NCBI GenBank assembly: GCA_000727475.1
Contig: KL647336.1
Span: 124,001 to 188,000, forward strand
Direction: 5' to 3'
DNA from: Sarcocystis neurona
Taxonomy: Eukaryota > Apicomplexa > Conoidasida > Eucoccidiorida > Sarcocystidae
Length of the DNA stretch: 64,000 nt
Positions 13,467-25,165 of this stretch are shown here, in pieces. Below the pieces are notes generated by a model. The model did no database searches, had not been told where the DNA came from, and saw nothing but the letters and a program-made list of their open reading frames with translations. The position numbers and the translations under genes were made by a program. Position 1 is the stretch's first letter. The number at the start of each line of letters is the position of its first letter.

Positions 13467-13508
<42 letters not shown>

Positions 13509-16500
13509 GTACATAAGTACATCTACCTATCTCTCTATCTATCTCTCTCTCTCTATATATATATAGCTTATCCGTCCTTCTCTCTGTCCGTGTCTCCCGC
13601 TTCCTTGCTCGTTTTTTTTGCCTTCTCCCTCTGTTTCCGTCTCCGTCTCCCTCGTCCTTGCTGCTGCCGCCCCTTTCTGTGTCTCCGTCTCCGTNNNNNN
13701 NNNNNNNNNNNNNNNNNNNNNNNNNNNNNNNNNNNNNNNNNNNNNNNNNNNNNNNNNNNNNNNNNNNNNNNNNNNNNNNNNNNNNNNNNNNNNNNNNNNN
13801 NNNNNNNNNNNNNNNNNNNNNNNNNNNNNNNNNNNNNNNNNNNNNNNNNNNNNNNNNNNNNNNNNNNNNNNNNNNNNNNNNNNNNNNNNNNNNNNNNNNN
13901 NNNNNNNNNNNNNNNNNNNNNNNNNNNNNNNNNNNNNNNNNNNNNNNNNNNNNNNNNNNNNNNNNNNNNNNNNNNNNNNNNNNNNNNNNNNNNNNNNNNN
14001 NNNNNNNNNNNNNNNNNNNNNNNNNNNNNNNNNNNNNNNNNNNNNNNNNNNNNNNNNNNNNNNNNNNNNNNNNNNNNNNNNNNNNNNNNNNNNNNNNNNN
14101 NNNNNNNNNNNNNNNNNNNNNNNNNNNNNNNNNNNNNNNNNNNNNNNNNNNNNNNNNNNNNNNNNNNNNNNNNNNNNNNNNNNNNNNNNNNNNNNNNNNN
14201 NNNNNNNNNNNNNNNNNNNNNNNNNNNNNNNNNNNNNNNNNNNNNNNNNNNNNNNNNNNNNNNNNNNNNNNNNNNNNNNNNNNNNNNNNNNNNNNNNNNN
14301 NNNNNNNNNNNNNNNNNNNNNNNNNNNNNNNNNNNNNNNNNNNNNNNNNNNNNNNNNNNNNNNNNNNNNNNNNNNNNNNNNNNNNNNNNCTCCCTCGTCC
14401 TTGCTGCTGCCGCCCCTTTCTGTGTCTCCGTCTCCGTGTGTGGGGAACGAAGAGAAAGGGAATTCACCCGAATATGTTGTACTTCTCCTTCCTGTCTCCG
14501 TCTCCGTCTCCCCCGCCGTCTCGTCCTCTCCGTGTGCGTGCGTGTGTCATACAACCACCTCCACGCACGGAGAGACTTTCTGCTGGTATTCCCAACAATT
14601 CATTTTTCCTCATTTTCTCTCTCCCTGTGTCTCTCTTCTTTTACCTCACAATTTTCAGTACGACTCCTTCAACTCATCAAATTCCCATACATCCACCTCT
14701 CCACACATACACACATACATATACGTCTGCATCCTATACATACAGACAAGTATGTATCTGTATATACATATGTATATACACTGCATACATACATGTCTTT
14801 ATATGTGTATATACACGCATACGTACATATATATATATACATTAATCCATACATATATACGTACATATATATATGCGGTGCCCGTACATAACTATATATA
14901 CACACATACATACATGGAAGAGAAAAAGAGAGACACACACACACACACATACGTGGACACAAATATAGATACGTATACATATGTGTGTCCGTCCATACAT
15001 ACATACGTAACCCCTTCATGTATATATATATATATATCCACACTCACGAACACTTTTCCTATATATATACAAATGTATACTCTCCCTGCCTATAGACAAG
15101 CACACACACACACACATATACCGCTGCGTATATATACATATATGTGTACACACAAACATTTCTCCTATACGTATATATATATTACCTGTATAAAGAGAGA
15201 AGCACACACACAGACATACCATCCCTACATATATATATACGTAAAGATACACACACACACACACAGGGACACGCAGACACTTCCCGTGTACATACATGTA
15301 TATACGCATAGAGAGAGAGAGAGGAGAGACCGATTGAACATCCACCCACACTTCCCCTGCATATATATATAAGTATAAATATATATATACATGTATATAT
15401 ATATGTATATATATACATGTATATATATATGTATATATATACATATATATGTATATGTAGGTATATATAGAGAGAGAAGCACCGAGACAGACACATACAC
15501 GTCCACATACACACACACATATACGCACTACACCGCCCCTACATATATATATAAACAGTTATGTATACATATAGACGGTATCTGTATAGAGAGAGAGAGA
15601 GAGACACACACACACACCACCTCTACATTCTTGATATATATATGTGTGTGTAGACAGACACACGTGTATAGGTATATATAGAAAGCTACATATAGGCAAA
15701 CCTGTTTGAACTACCCGTAGATGTAGATGTGTATATGGGGGTAGTAGGGAGAAAATGAGGAGACAAAGGAGAGGAGCAGAGACGGGGGAAAAGAGAAGGA
15801 CGAAGGGAGAATGAGACGGCGAGGACAGCTGCTGCTGTGGGGAGAGCGCGAGTTTTTTTGCTGCGAGTCGCAAGGATCGTTTCGTCGTCGCGGGAACATT
15901 TCTGTCTCCGTCTCCCTTGAAAAGGAAAACGGAAGAGAAAGGAACAGGAGTAGGGAGAGCGAGTGTTCAAAGCAGAGGAAAACGAAGACGGAGAACAATC
16001 TTCTTTCCCTTCTCCCATCAAGCGCGAAGAAGACACACACACACCCACACCTGTAGCTGCTGCTGCTGTTGCTCTTGCCGCTGCTGTTGCTCTTGCTGCC
16101 GCTGTTGCTGCTGCTATCCTGCTGCTGCTATCCTGCTGCTGCTATCCTGCTGCTGCTGTTGCTGTTGCTGCTGCTGTCCTGCTGGTGCTGGTGTTGCTGC
16201 TGCTGCCGTCATGCCGGTGCTGCTGCTATCCTGCTGGATAATATTTCCCGGGCGAAACTTCTCTGCTTTGTGTACGCATGCAACTTTTTCTCATGAAGCG
16301 TTGCTTTTTTGGGCTGCTGCTGGTGGACGACATGCAGAAGCGTCCCTTGCGACACTCGCCGCGACGCCACCATTTTCTCCTTCGCGTCCGAACGCCGTCG
16401 CGAACTTCCCAGCGACTTCTTCTACTCGTACGCTCCTCTTCTCTTCGTGTCTCCGTCCTCCCCGTCTCTGCACGCCGCGAACCAAGCAAATTCCTTCGTC

Positions 16501-19500
16501 TGCAACAGTACATCAAACAAAGCAGAGACAGACAGCCACAGACGGAGACAGGGGGCAGAGACACGGAGACACGGAGACACATGAGGGAAGACAGAGAGAC
16601 ACAAACGGAGAGACAGAGACACGCACACGCACAAACGAACAGAGGGAGAAAGATACAAATCCTTACATATACATATATACATAGACATACATACATACAT
16701 ATACACACAAATACATATATACATATACAAATGCATATACATATATACATGTGCATATATACATAGACCTATATACATATACATTCATACGTATACATAT
16801 ATACATATACATATGTATATATAGACACATAGACGAAGAGAGAGAGAAGAATTTAAATAAGTGTCTATTTACGAGCGCATGTGTGTATGTATGTATATAT
16901 ATGTATATGTATACATCTATTTATACGCATGTGTACGTCTATGTAGACACGTGTATGTATATAGGTATATGTATGAATGTATATATATATGTATGTATAC
17001 GTATGAATGTATATGTATATAGGTATATGTATATATGCACATGTATATATGTATATGGATATATATGTATATGTATGGGTGGCTATATGTGTGTATGTAT
17101 ATAAGTATGCATATGTATATATGTATATGTATTTGTATATGTATATTTGTGTGAGTGGGTGGATGTGTATTATATGTGTGTGACTTTATACTACATATAC
17201 ATATATTCATATATATTTTTATGTTTATATATATACACACATATTTATATATATGTGTATATGAATATAATGTGAATATCAAAGATATGTTTGTTTATGG
17301 GAGTATATAATGAACGGAGTCGCTTTTCGTCTATTTCTTCCTATCGATGTCCCTCGTTTTTGAATGCGCCACGTCCCTCACCGGTCCGTCACTACGCCAA
17401 ATACATAAAGGTAGATAGACATACATTTATACATACTGGCACGCATATATGTATGTATGTGTAGGCATACATAGATATATGTATGAGTGCATGTATGCAC
17501 ATACATACACTGTGTGTACATACATATGTGTGTGTCAGCATGTGTATGTAGGAGGGAGACAGATAGGCGAGAGACGAGACGGGAATCCACGTCCAATTCG
17601 CAGTGTTTTTCGTTGCTGAATATACTCGTGTATGTACACGTATTTCCCCCTTCTTCCTGTCTTCCCCCACACACACTCCTCGTTGACGGACGCATGCAGT
17701 GTCCACACATATTGAGGCACATTCCCACACACCAGTGCATGCATATATACGAAATTGCGGACCCTTCCATTTCCTCTCCTTCTCTACCTGTGTGTGTGTG
17801 TGTGTCTCTCTCTCCACCCCTTATATGTATTTGTTGTCTCGTCTCGCTGTCTCTCTCTTCTGTGTGCGTGTGCACTTGCACAATATATGAGGACGTCTCC
17901 CCACACATTTTTGTGCATGCACCTAGACGAACTGGCGATTTCTTCTTTTGTGTCTCCTCCGTCCCTCTCCTCTCTCTCTATGCGTGCGTCTCCACAGACA
18001 AATCGATATATATATATGTGTGGGGAATGGCGACTTTCGCTGCTGCGTTGTCTCTGTGTGTGAGGGTGAGTGTTGGAGAGACGGCAGTTCTTCATCGTTT
18101 TTCTGCTTTTCTTGGTCTTTTCTTTCCTCTCTTTCTGTCTCTGTGTGTGTCTCTGCGCTTTTCATTTCTCTCCTTTCGGTGGCTCTTCGGCTGCTTCCCG
18201 CCTTTCCTGCCTTCCGAGTGTCTCAGCGGGTCTCCTCGTGTCTCCCCGTCTCTCTTCGTGTGCTGCGTCTCCTTCTCTGTCTCCGTCTCCTGCTCTGGCG
18301 GAATTCCTCGCAGACGTGCAGCAGACGCTGGTGGACTTGCTCAAGGAGTGCCGCGCGCTGCAGTACCTCTCCTTTTCTTCTTCTCCGTCCTCTTCTTCTT
18401 CTTCCGCCGTCGCCAGTGCTGCCGATGCTGCTGCGCCCCACGTACGTCCTTCTTCCCTCCTCTCGCGTCCCCTCAAGAAGCAGAAAAAGACAGAGACGGA
18501 AGGAGACGCGGAGGCAGGAGACAGAGACAGACAGAGAAGTGGGGACAGGAAGAGAAAAGGAGAGACACGAAGAAGGGAGGGCAAAGCAGAGAAGAGACAG
18601 CGGGGGGTGGGTAACAGCAGGAATGGAGACGGAGACACGGAGAGAGAAGGAAAAGAGAGACAGACGAGGAAGGGAGACGGACGGACAGAAGAGAAAAAGA
18701 AGAGGGACATAAATGAAGAAGAAGGGGGAAACCAAAGAGAGCCCAAGGGCGAGAAGGAGCACAGAAGCAGACACGGAGACACACAGAGAAGAAAAGAGAG
18801 ACAGCAGAACAGGTGTGTGGGGAGGGAGACACGAGAAGGGAGACAGAGGGAGAGACAAGGGAGACAGCGAGAGTAGAAGGGGAGAAAAGAGACAGAAAGA
18901 GACAAGAAGGGAGACGGGGGGGGGGGAGGGGACAGGAGAAGGGAGACAGAAGAAGGGAGACAGGAGAAGAGAGAGAAGGAGCTGCGCTGTCACACGCGGG
19001 CTGCAGCTCCTGCTGGTGCTGCTGCTGCTGCCCTGCATGCGAAACACTGCAGCGTCGCTGACGCTGAGGTGCATGCGCATGCGTCGGGGGGAGGTAAATA
19101 TTTCCTGCACCTTTTTTAGTCTTCCGCAGAAGTAGGAGATTTGCTCCTCCGCACGGGGACGCGTCGTCGTCGAAGAAGTTCTCCCCAAACTTCTCTGCAA
19201 CGGAACCCCCCCGCCTGTTCGAGCAGTTTGCTGTCTCGCTGTCTCCTCCTCTTCTCCTTCGCTGTCTCCTCTTCTCTTCTCTTTCGCTGTCTCCTCCTCT
19301 CTGTCTCGTCTCTTCTCGTCTCGTCTTTTGCTGCTTGGCGGCGTGTCCTTCTCGTGACAGACCCGTCCCCTTCCTCTCCCTGCAGCAGACCTCCTACACG
19401 GATAGATAGATGAATAGATAGATAAAGAGAGGAATAAATACTTCCTTGTGTCCTCTTCCTGTGGCCCTCTTCATGGTTACGTGTCTATACATATATATAT

Positions 19501-22092
19501 GTATGGATATATATATATATATATATGGATATTCGAGTACATACTTATATATATATGTAGGTAGACCGATATATAGATACAGGAATAGAAATTCTTTCTT
19601 ATTTTTGGTCTGTCTCTCTGTATCTGTCTCTCTTTGTTTCCGTGTGTCTCTGTGTGTGTAGCTTTGTATACACACACATATATATATTTGTATGTGAATA
19701 TATATATGTGCATATGTGTATGTGCATATAGATAGAGAGGGAGATGGATAGACAGATGGATACAGGAGTGAATATTGCTTTGTTTGTTTCATCTGTGTCT
19801 CTCTTTCTCTCTGAGTTCCTCTGTATGTAAATGTATATCCGTCCGTATACTTTTCTGTATGGTAGTATATATGTGCTGATGAAATTGTGTGAAGGTGTGC
19901 ACCGGTGAAGAACGTCATTTGTCCCCTGCACTTCAACTCTCCAGTTGAGGAGAATTTACGGTACTTCTTCTCCTGCCGTAGATCCTCAAGAGCGTCGTCG
20001 TGTTATTTTGTAGTTCGAAAAAAAGGAAGGGACACAAATATATACAAACGAAGGGAGACGGAGAAGACACGGAGAGAGACGGAGAGAGAGACAGAGAGAC
20101 GGAGGAAAAGAGAAGGGAGGAGAAAATACAAATATAAGAAGATAGCCCTTTAATACATATAATGTCACAGACACATGTGTGCTCGTGTCTGTGTATATAT
20201 GAATATATGGACATATATGTGAATATATACGCATACACGTACACATATATAGACGTGTATCTGTGTGTGTGTGTGTGTATGTGTACGTATGTAGATATAA
20301 GTAAGTGTATATAAATGTATCCAAGCAACTATAGATATACGTAGATATATACATTTACATATATATGTGTATGTTGGAGATATACATATATATGTGTCTA
20401 CTCAAGTACCTAGGAGTCGTTTTATCTGTATGGATGTGTGACGGTGTCGGCGTATGTAGACACGTGTAGATATAAATACATCTATATCTATATAAAGAGT
20501 ATAGACAATGTGTCTACATAGAGAAAGAGGGAGAACTATGAAATCGGGAAATATATGTGTATAGAGATTTATCTCTTGTATATAGTTGTGTATATGTTTC
20601 ATTGCTTGTGGACACTCTCACATGCTCCATATATATATATATATATGCATATATATGCATATATATGTCTACGTTCATATACGTATATGTGTATATATCG
20701 AGGACGCTGGGCGCGTCTTGTTATATCCTCCTTTTTCTGTCTCTCTCCATCTGTCTCTTTTTCTCCCTTTCTCTCTCCTTATGTATATATTTGCATGTAC
20801 ATACTTCTATCTATTAGCGTCTTCGATTTCCTGTACTTTCTTAATATACACAATTACGTCTGTATGTGTCTCTCTATCTATACGTGTATATATGTCTGTG
20901 TGTGTATATATGTCTGTGTATATATATGTGTGCATATATATATATGTGTGCATATATATGTATGTACGTATCTCTGTATCATGCGTGTATATGTACGTAG
21001 GTATGTATGTGCTTGTGTATTCACGTGTAGGTATATATATGCATGTACGTATGTATGTTATATATGTATGGATATGTATGTATGTATATGTATGTATGCA
21101 TATGCATATATGAATATGTATATATGTACGTGTGTATGTATATGTATGTATCTATATGTATATATGAATATGTATACATGTGTGCATGTATGTATGTGTG
21201 TATGTCCTTATGTATCTCTAACTACATGTATCTATGTATACGTATGTGTATGTATGCATATGTATATATGTATATTTATATATGTAGATGTGTATGTATG
21301 CATGTATGTGTATGTATGTATGTATGTACTTATGTATCTCTGTATCAACATGTATGTACATGCATATATGTATATGTCTATATGTATATATATGTATGTA
21401 TATACATATAGACATATACATATATGCATGTACTTGCGTATGTATGTGTATATATGTATGTATGTATACGAGTGTATTTATGTATGTGTGTGTCTCTGTA
21501 TCTACGTGTATGTATGTATGTGCCTGTGTGTGCTGTTGTGTTGAGCAGCCGACGGAAATACGAGCCCGGGCGAGATTTGTTGATGAATTTTCTTCGAAGG
21601 AATTTTCGAAAGAAGTTCGAGACGCCTGTGGCGTGGAAGTTCCGCGGGGAAGTCTTGCAGGAGAAGAAATTCAACAAAATGGAGAAGAAGAGGAGGAAGC
21701 GGAAGAAAGTGAAGGAGAAAGACGAGAAGAACACGGGGATTCCAGAGACAGCGATGAGGAAGTTCACTCGTAGAGAAATCTGCTGCGCGCTACGTCCACG
21801 AAATCAGGACATCTTCAAATATACTTCTACATATATATGTATGGATGTACTCATATACATGTATATAGAGAGGCAGACAGACAGACACACACACACACAC
21901 AGACAGAGAAAGATAAAAGATATAAATACATATATATATGTAGAGAGAGACGCAGATGAAAAAAGGGGAAGTATATACGCACTTGAGAGAGGAACGGAGG
22001 ATATGTGTCTATATATATATATATATATATGTGTATATATATATACGTATGTATGTCTACGAGTGTGTAGATATATATATATATATGTATAG
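6420..22092 (+). CDS. NOP14: NOP14-like nucleolar protein, split gene, incomplete model
   Basis: NOP14 (UTP2) is a small-subunit processome protein of the nucleolus needed for 18S rRNA maturation. Best exons: 12676-12744 (acceptor TGTTGCAG, donor GTGAGT), which joins in phase 1 to 13218-13352 (donor GTACGT) and reads ASPAPHLQLL then EHIIRGFLLFLAPCLIACRG and HATELAVYV. This matches the NOP14 pattern of a TPA turn, a D-V-x-x-G-helix and PEL-x-FL. Exon 19895-19960 (VKNVICPLHF) joins in phase 2 to 21549 onward (RRKYEPGRD, FRKKF, EKKFNKMEKKRRKR), matching the family end: P-V, P-x-F, Y-x-P-x-R, then a basic region. The exon near 18314 (LVDLLKECRALQYL, SRPLKKQKK) falls between them as expected. Exons 6420-6555 and 6932-6978 join in phase 1 (LVRRLVLLLLGIMPHAVKHS) and are weaker. 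The order agrees with the family. The N terminus is missing, the 13695-14389 gap interrupts the gene, and the last exon runs open into microsatellite to a TAG at 22090, so the true end is uncertain. The identification relies on remembered family patterns. Confidence 0.5.
7375..7475. repeat. CTCTCCCTGTCTCCCC tandem array
   Basis: Six to seven copies of a roughly 14-16 bp CCCTGTCTCYCC unit, intronic if the split-gene model is right. Confidence 0.8.
7900..8660. repeat. TATG/TATA microsatellite block
   Basis: Repeated ATATATGT, TGTGTG and CTGTAT runs. No coding evidence. Confidence 0.85.
8661..10141 (+). other. intron-like region with weak exon-like segments
   Basis: Mixed unique and microsatellite DNA. 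Exon-like pieces: 9024-9075 (reads EELCHQLLLFLCFDVIYE), 9712 onward after CTTTCTGCAG (reads LNFPRFARCVFLPVKL), and 10050-10141 after TTCTTTGCAG, open to TAA at 10139 (KKFLHKKIQQQVG). None could be tied to a family or to a consistent phase chain. GCATGC palindromes cluster at 9945-10025. Confidence 0.25.
10142..10720. repeat. TATATG microsatellite block
   Basis: Nearly pure TATATATG/TCTATC repeats, with three scattered GTTCGTCTA(A/G)TTCT segments (10368, 10440 and a third with sequence variation), suggesting a roughly 70-bp higher-order period. No gene seen. Confidence 0.85.
11263..12241. repeat. three alternating inverted copies of a ~60-bp element (foldback)
   Basis: The motif GGTTGTGGACCTATCTATAT occurs on the plus strand at about 11266 and 12216, and as its reverse complement (ATAGGTCCACAACC) at about 11875. 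Copies 1 and 2 flank about 540 bp that is itself roughly self-complementary: CTCTCT/TATATA on the left, GAGAGA/TATATA on the right, centred near 11577. Copies 2 and 3 extend a further 30 bp of inverted similarity (TGCTTTGTATGTG against ATACAAAGCA) around a 250-bp spacer. The whole is a compound palindrome. No ORF or target-site duplication is evident, so a mobile origin is only a possibility. Confidence 0.8.
12480..12675 (+). repeat. CTG/GCTGCTGTTGCTG triplet tract
   Basis: Imperfect (CTG)n/(TTG)n DNA directly before the acceptor at 12675. In the split-gene model this is intronic. Upstream (12371-12480) a frame reads HQKPAYVDYLLTILP and LGKEHRLLLVLL, which may be another exon, but its boundaries could not be placed. 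Confidence 0.7.
13055..13190. repeat. CTG/TTG triplet tract
   Basis: (GCTGCTGTTGCTGCCG)n-type repeat between the candidate exons at 12676 and 13218. All frames give homopolymeric A, L or C. Confidence 0.85.
13695..14389. other. assembly gap (695 N) flanked by identical 48-bp direct repeats
   Basis: The 48 bases immediately left of the gap (13647-13694) are identical to the 48 bases immediately right (14390-14437): CTCCCTCGTCC, then TTGCTGCTGCCG, ending TCTCCGTCTCCGT. The gap therefore lies inside or between copies of a tandem repeat, and its stated length may be arbitrary. One or more exons of the NOP14-like gene could be missing here. Confidence 0.95.
14690..15700. repeat. ATACAT/TATATAC microsatellite block
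   Basis: Long TATATAC, ACACAC and GAGAGA runs including near-perfect TATATACATG arrays at 15380-15460. No coding evidence. Confidence 0.9.
16045..16235. repeat. CTG triplet tract
   Basis: (GCTGCTGCTATCCTGCT)n and (CTG)n, followed at 16260-16500 by more complex sequence. One frame there contains RRELPSDFFYSYAPLLF, which could be a further NOP14-type segment; this is tentative. Confidence 0.8.
16645..17290. repeat. TATACATA/TATGTA microsatellite block
   Basis: ACATATATACAT in the first part switching to ATGTATATGTAT in the second, so the two halves are roughly complementary. No gene seen. Confidence 0.9.
18480..18995 (+). repeat. purine-rich GAGACAGA/AAGAAG block
   Basis: About 500 bp of GGAGACAGAGAAGG-type DNA. 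It is open in the same frame as the exon-like segment LVDLLKECRALQYL upstream (to TAG at 18876) and would encode a long K/R/E/G tail. Whether any of it is translated is unclear. Confidence 0.6.
19480..19890. repeat. TATATG microsatellite block
   Basis: TATATATGTATGG, ATAGATAG and TGTGTG runs upstream of the short exon proposed at 19895-19960. Confidence 0.8.
20150..21530. repeat. TATGTATG microsatellite block in candidate intron
   Basis: About 1.4 kb of ATGTATGTAT repeats giving Y/M/C/V/I ORFs on both strands. It ends at the acceptor TTGTGTTGAGCAG (21548). Confidence 0.9.
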
Positions 22093-22750
22093 ATGGATAA
22101 ATAGATAGTTAGAGAGAGACGAAGATGGAAAAAGGGGAAATATGTATGAATCTTTCTCCATATATGTATAGAGAGGCAGACAGAAAGATACGTACATATA
22201 TATATATTAGTGTGTATATATATGTGTGTATATGGAAGGAGAGAAATAGATACGTGGAGGGATACTTTTGTATGTGGATTTGGTATAGTGACTGTACGAG
22301 GTGAGAGATAAGTAAATGGATGTATAAAGATTTATATATTGGTTTGTAGATTTCCTGAAGAAGAAGACATGTAAATGTATATCAAGATATATATACGGAT
22401 ACTTCGAGAGAAAAAGGAAGACCAATGAGGTAGAGAAAAAGACAGTAATACGTCCCCTGTACATTTATTAAAACACGTGTTATACACCTGTCGTACACAT
22501 ATATCTATGTATGTCGTTCTTATATACAGAAGATAGATATATATATATAAATGCGTATCACTTTGGATACAGGGTCTATTTCTCTTTCCATATATATATA
22601 ACTTTGTGTACAAAATACATATATATACATATATATGTGTGTGTGTGGGTGCGTCAAGAGTCCTGGAGCTTTTCCAACGATATAATGAATATATATGTAT
22701 ATGTACATTTGTTGACGTATAAATATATATATATGTATACGTATATGTAG
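22093..22750. repeat. TA-rich microsatellites after the NOP14-like gene
   Basis: TATATA and GTGTATAT runs mixed with GAGAGA. No polyadenylation or gene signal could be assigned. Confidence 0.7.
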
Positions 22751-24871
22751 CCTCGGGGGACGTGCAGACGAAGAAGTGCTGCAGAAGGGACTCGCCTGCC
22801 GGGCCCCTGCGTTCGCGTCCGTGTGTACACGTTTTCCTCGCAGTTCCGTTGATTTGCTGGAATGCAAAAATTTTCACAGCCGCGTTCTCCTTCTTCCTTA
22901 GCATACGTATATGTGTACATATATATAAAGAGAGAGAAACGTGTATATACATATATATATTATGTTTAACCCGCATGTGTGTGTGTGTGTGTGTGAATAT
23001 GTCTGTTTTGTTGGTTTGAATGTAGTTGTCCTTCTCCCTATACCTCTTTTTATGTATAAATTTATATGTATATGTGTACATACGGATATGTATATACGCA
23101 TATGTATGGAGACGTACATATGTATGTATGCATATGTATCTACATATGTACATCCTCATTTGTGCATATATGTGTATTTCTATGTATACATACATACTAT
23201 GTGTGCATATTATATATATAGATATATATGGGCGTTCACAAAGAAGTATATGATATGTCCGCCTAGGTACACCGGCGTGTGCTTGAAGATCTTTTTCTTT
23301 GAGTTAATATGTGGAATATCGCAGATTTTTTTGAAGAAAAGTCGTAGTATCGTTGGGACCCGTCCGAAGTGGGAAATGTCCCTCAAAAGACAGTTCAAGT
23401 GTTCGTGGTTTGTTGCTGCTGCTGCTGCTTGAGGTTTGCGCAAACAGCAGAGATATATAGACAAGGAAGGGTAAAGCCTACGACGACAACCCCCGTAATA
23501 TGTCAGCAAGCGTATCCGTCCTCTCTTTCCTGTCCCCCCCCGGCGACGCGTCCTCCGACTATTCGGATAAATCTTGTTGGCAAAAGTTCATTTTTTGTAG
23601 GCTGCACACAGGAGTATTTCTAATCTGCCTCTGTGTGTGTGTGTATATATGCGCCGGCTTATGTGGAGAAGCAACACACACACATATCTGTATACGCCTA
23701 CGTATATATATAGGGAGACAAAGGGAGAGACTTCTGTATGGAGGAATTTTTGCTGTTGAAGAATGTGCGTCCTTCTAGCAGTACTCTTGTGTGCAGGGCT
23801 GATTTCTCAAGAAATTTGTGGCTGCTGAAGAAAAGCGCATGCGTGTGTATGTCTGGGAGGAACCGGAGGTGTGTGCGGCTGAAAAGGGGGCTAGACCTCG
23901 TAGGCGTGCGCAGGCGTTGACAGATCCGCTCCTCAACTAAAGTATAAGTTTGGAATGTTCACAAAGGGGGACGTTTGTCTGGATGTGTACAATATACAGG
24001 GAAAAGACAACCCTAAAACAAAGAGAAGTTTTTAACGCCTCTGGTTATATGTATATATATATATATACATATAAAAGACGCACACTGAGAAACAGTGTGG
24101 CCAGTTGAACAATCGTCGAATATCACACACCAAGTGAGAACCCCATACACGTAAATAGATCTTCGCAGCTTTGCAGGCAAGTGCAAAAGTCTACCTGCTG
24201 CGATGTATCTATATGCGTTTGTGGCATATATGCATACGTCTCCTCGTCTGCATGTGTGGCACATACGCATATATGCCCAGCCGTCTCTCTGTAGACATAT
24301 TTAGGGGAAGACTACGTATACGTGTACGTATACTTCTGCACAAGTCTTATACGTAGATACAGAATTCAGTGCATGTGCAGTATTGACAGAAGGAAAGAAT
24401 AAGGAAACATCGAGTAGCGTGTGCGTTGGTGGTCTTTAACACGCGCACGTGCAGAGAAGATGTCCCACGGGAAGAAAACGACTTCGGACGAAAAATGAAG
24501 GGTGGTCGGCTCGTTTGCACGTATGTGTACGCAGGCAGCACCGACACAAACAAAACACATTCATTATATAAAAATTTCTCGTCGACAGCGTAATCAGCTC
24601 GACGCTGCGCGCTTCGCATGTGCGTCGTTGTTTCGCTGTATTGAACTGGACATATATATACGTATGTATGTATGTATATATATACACACACACACGGGTA
24701 CATCAATATATACATTTATGTACGCACAAATAACACGTGGATTTTTTAGATTTTCACGCACGTATGTATACAAATATCCTTGTGTCTTATTACACGAGTA
24801 AAGAGACGTTTCACATAGGAAGAGAGCTGCTCCCTCTGCGCAGGTAGAGAGTTCTTCCTCCGTTCAACTAC
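22751..24871. other. intergenic region, nothing convincing
   Basis: Alternates between more complex sequence (22750-22900, 23250-23950, 24080-24640) and TATG repeats. The short ORFs are mutually overlapping on both strands with no splice chain or family resemblance. Confidence 0.5.
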
Positions 24872-25165
24872 ATGTATAAACTCCCTCCGCCAGCTTCTTA
24901 CTTATCTTTCAAATACATGGAGGAAGACCTCTTCTTCGCTGTTTTCTGCCCTCAACCTCCAGCTGGCGCTGACAACGACTACCGTTGCTGCGGCGTCCTT
25001 GACCAGGGCTACTTTTACGGAATTCCACCTGTTATTCTCACGGAAAGCCGTTTCTCCCCTGTTGTCCACGCTTTTTCTGCTGTCGCGTTCTGCCGAGTGA
25101 CCCCAGTACACATGCCCCGTACTGCCGGCTCCTCGATGCCTGTGTCGCGCGTGCTCTTTTCGTAA
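24872..25165 (+). CDS. small hypothetical ORF (97 codons)
   Basis: ATG at 24872 to TAA at 25165, in sequence without simple repeats. The product begins MYKLPPPASYLSFKYMEEDL and has no visible signal peptide or membrane segment. A minus-strand ORF (24902-25300) overlaps it and is about equally plausible. I do not recognise either, and chance opening of roughly 300 bp in DNA of this composition is quite possible. Confidence 0.15.
   Translation: MYKLPPPASYLSFKYMEEDLFFAVFCPQPPAGADNDYRCCGVLDQGYFYGIPPVILTESRFSPVVHAFSAVAFCRVTPVHMPRTAGSSMPVSRVLFS

Noticed and set aside
13287..15372. ORFs of 328-584 codons crossing 13.3-15.4 kb
   Set aside because: They are open only because they run through the 695-N assembly gap and microsatellites.
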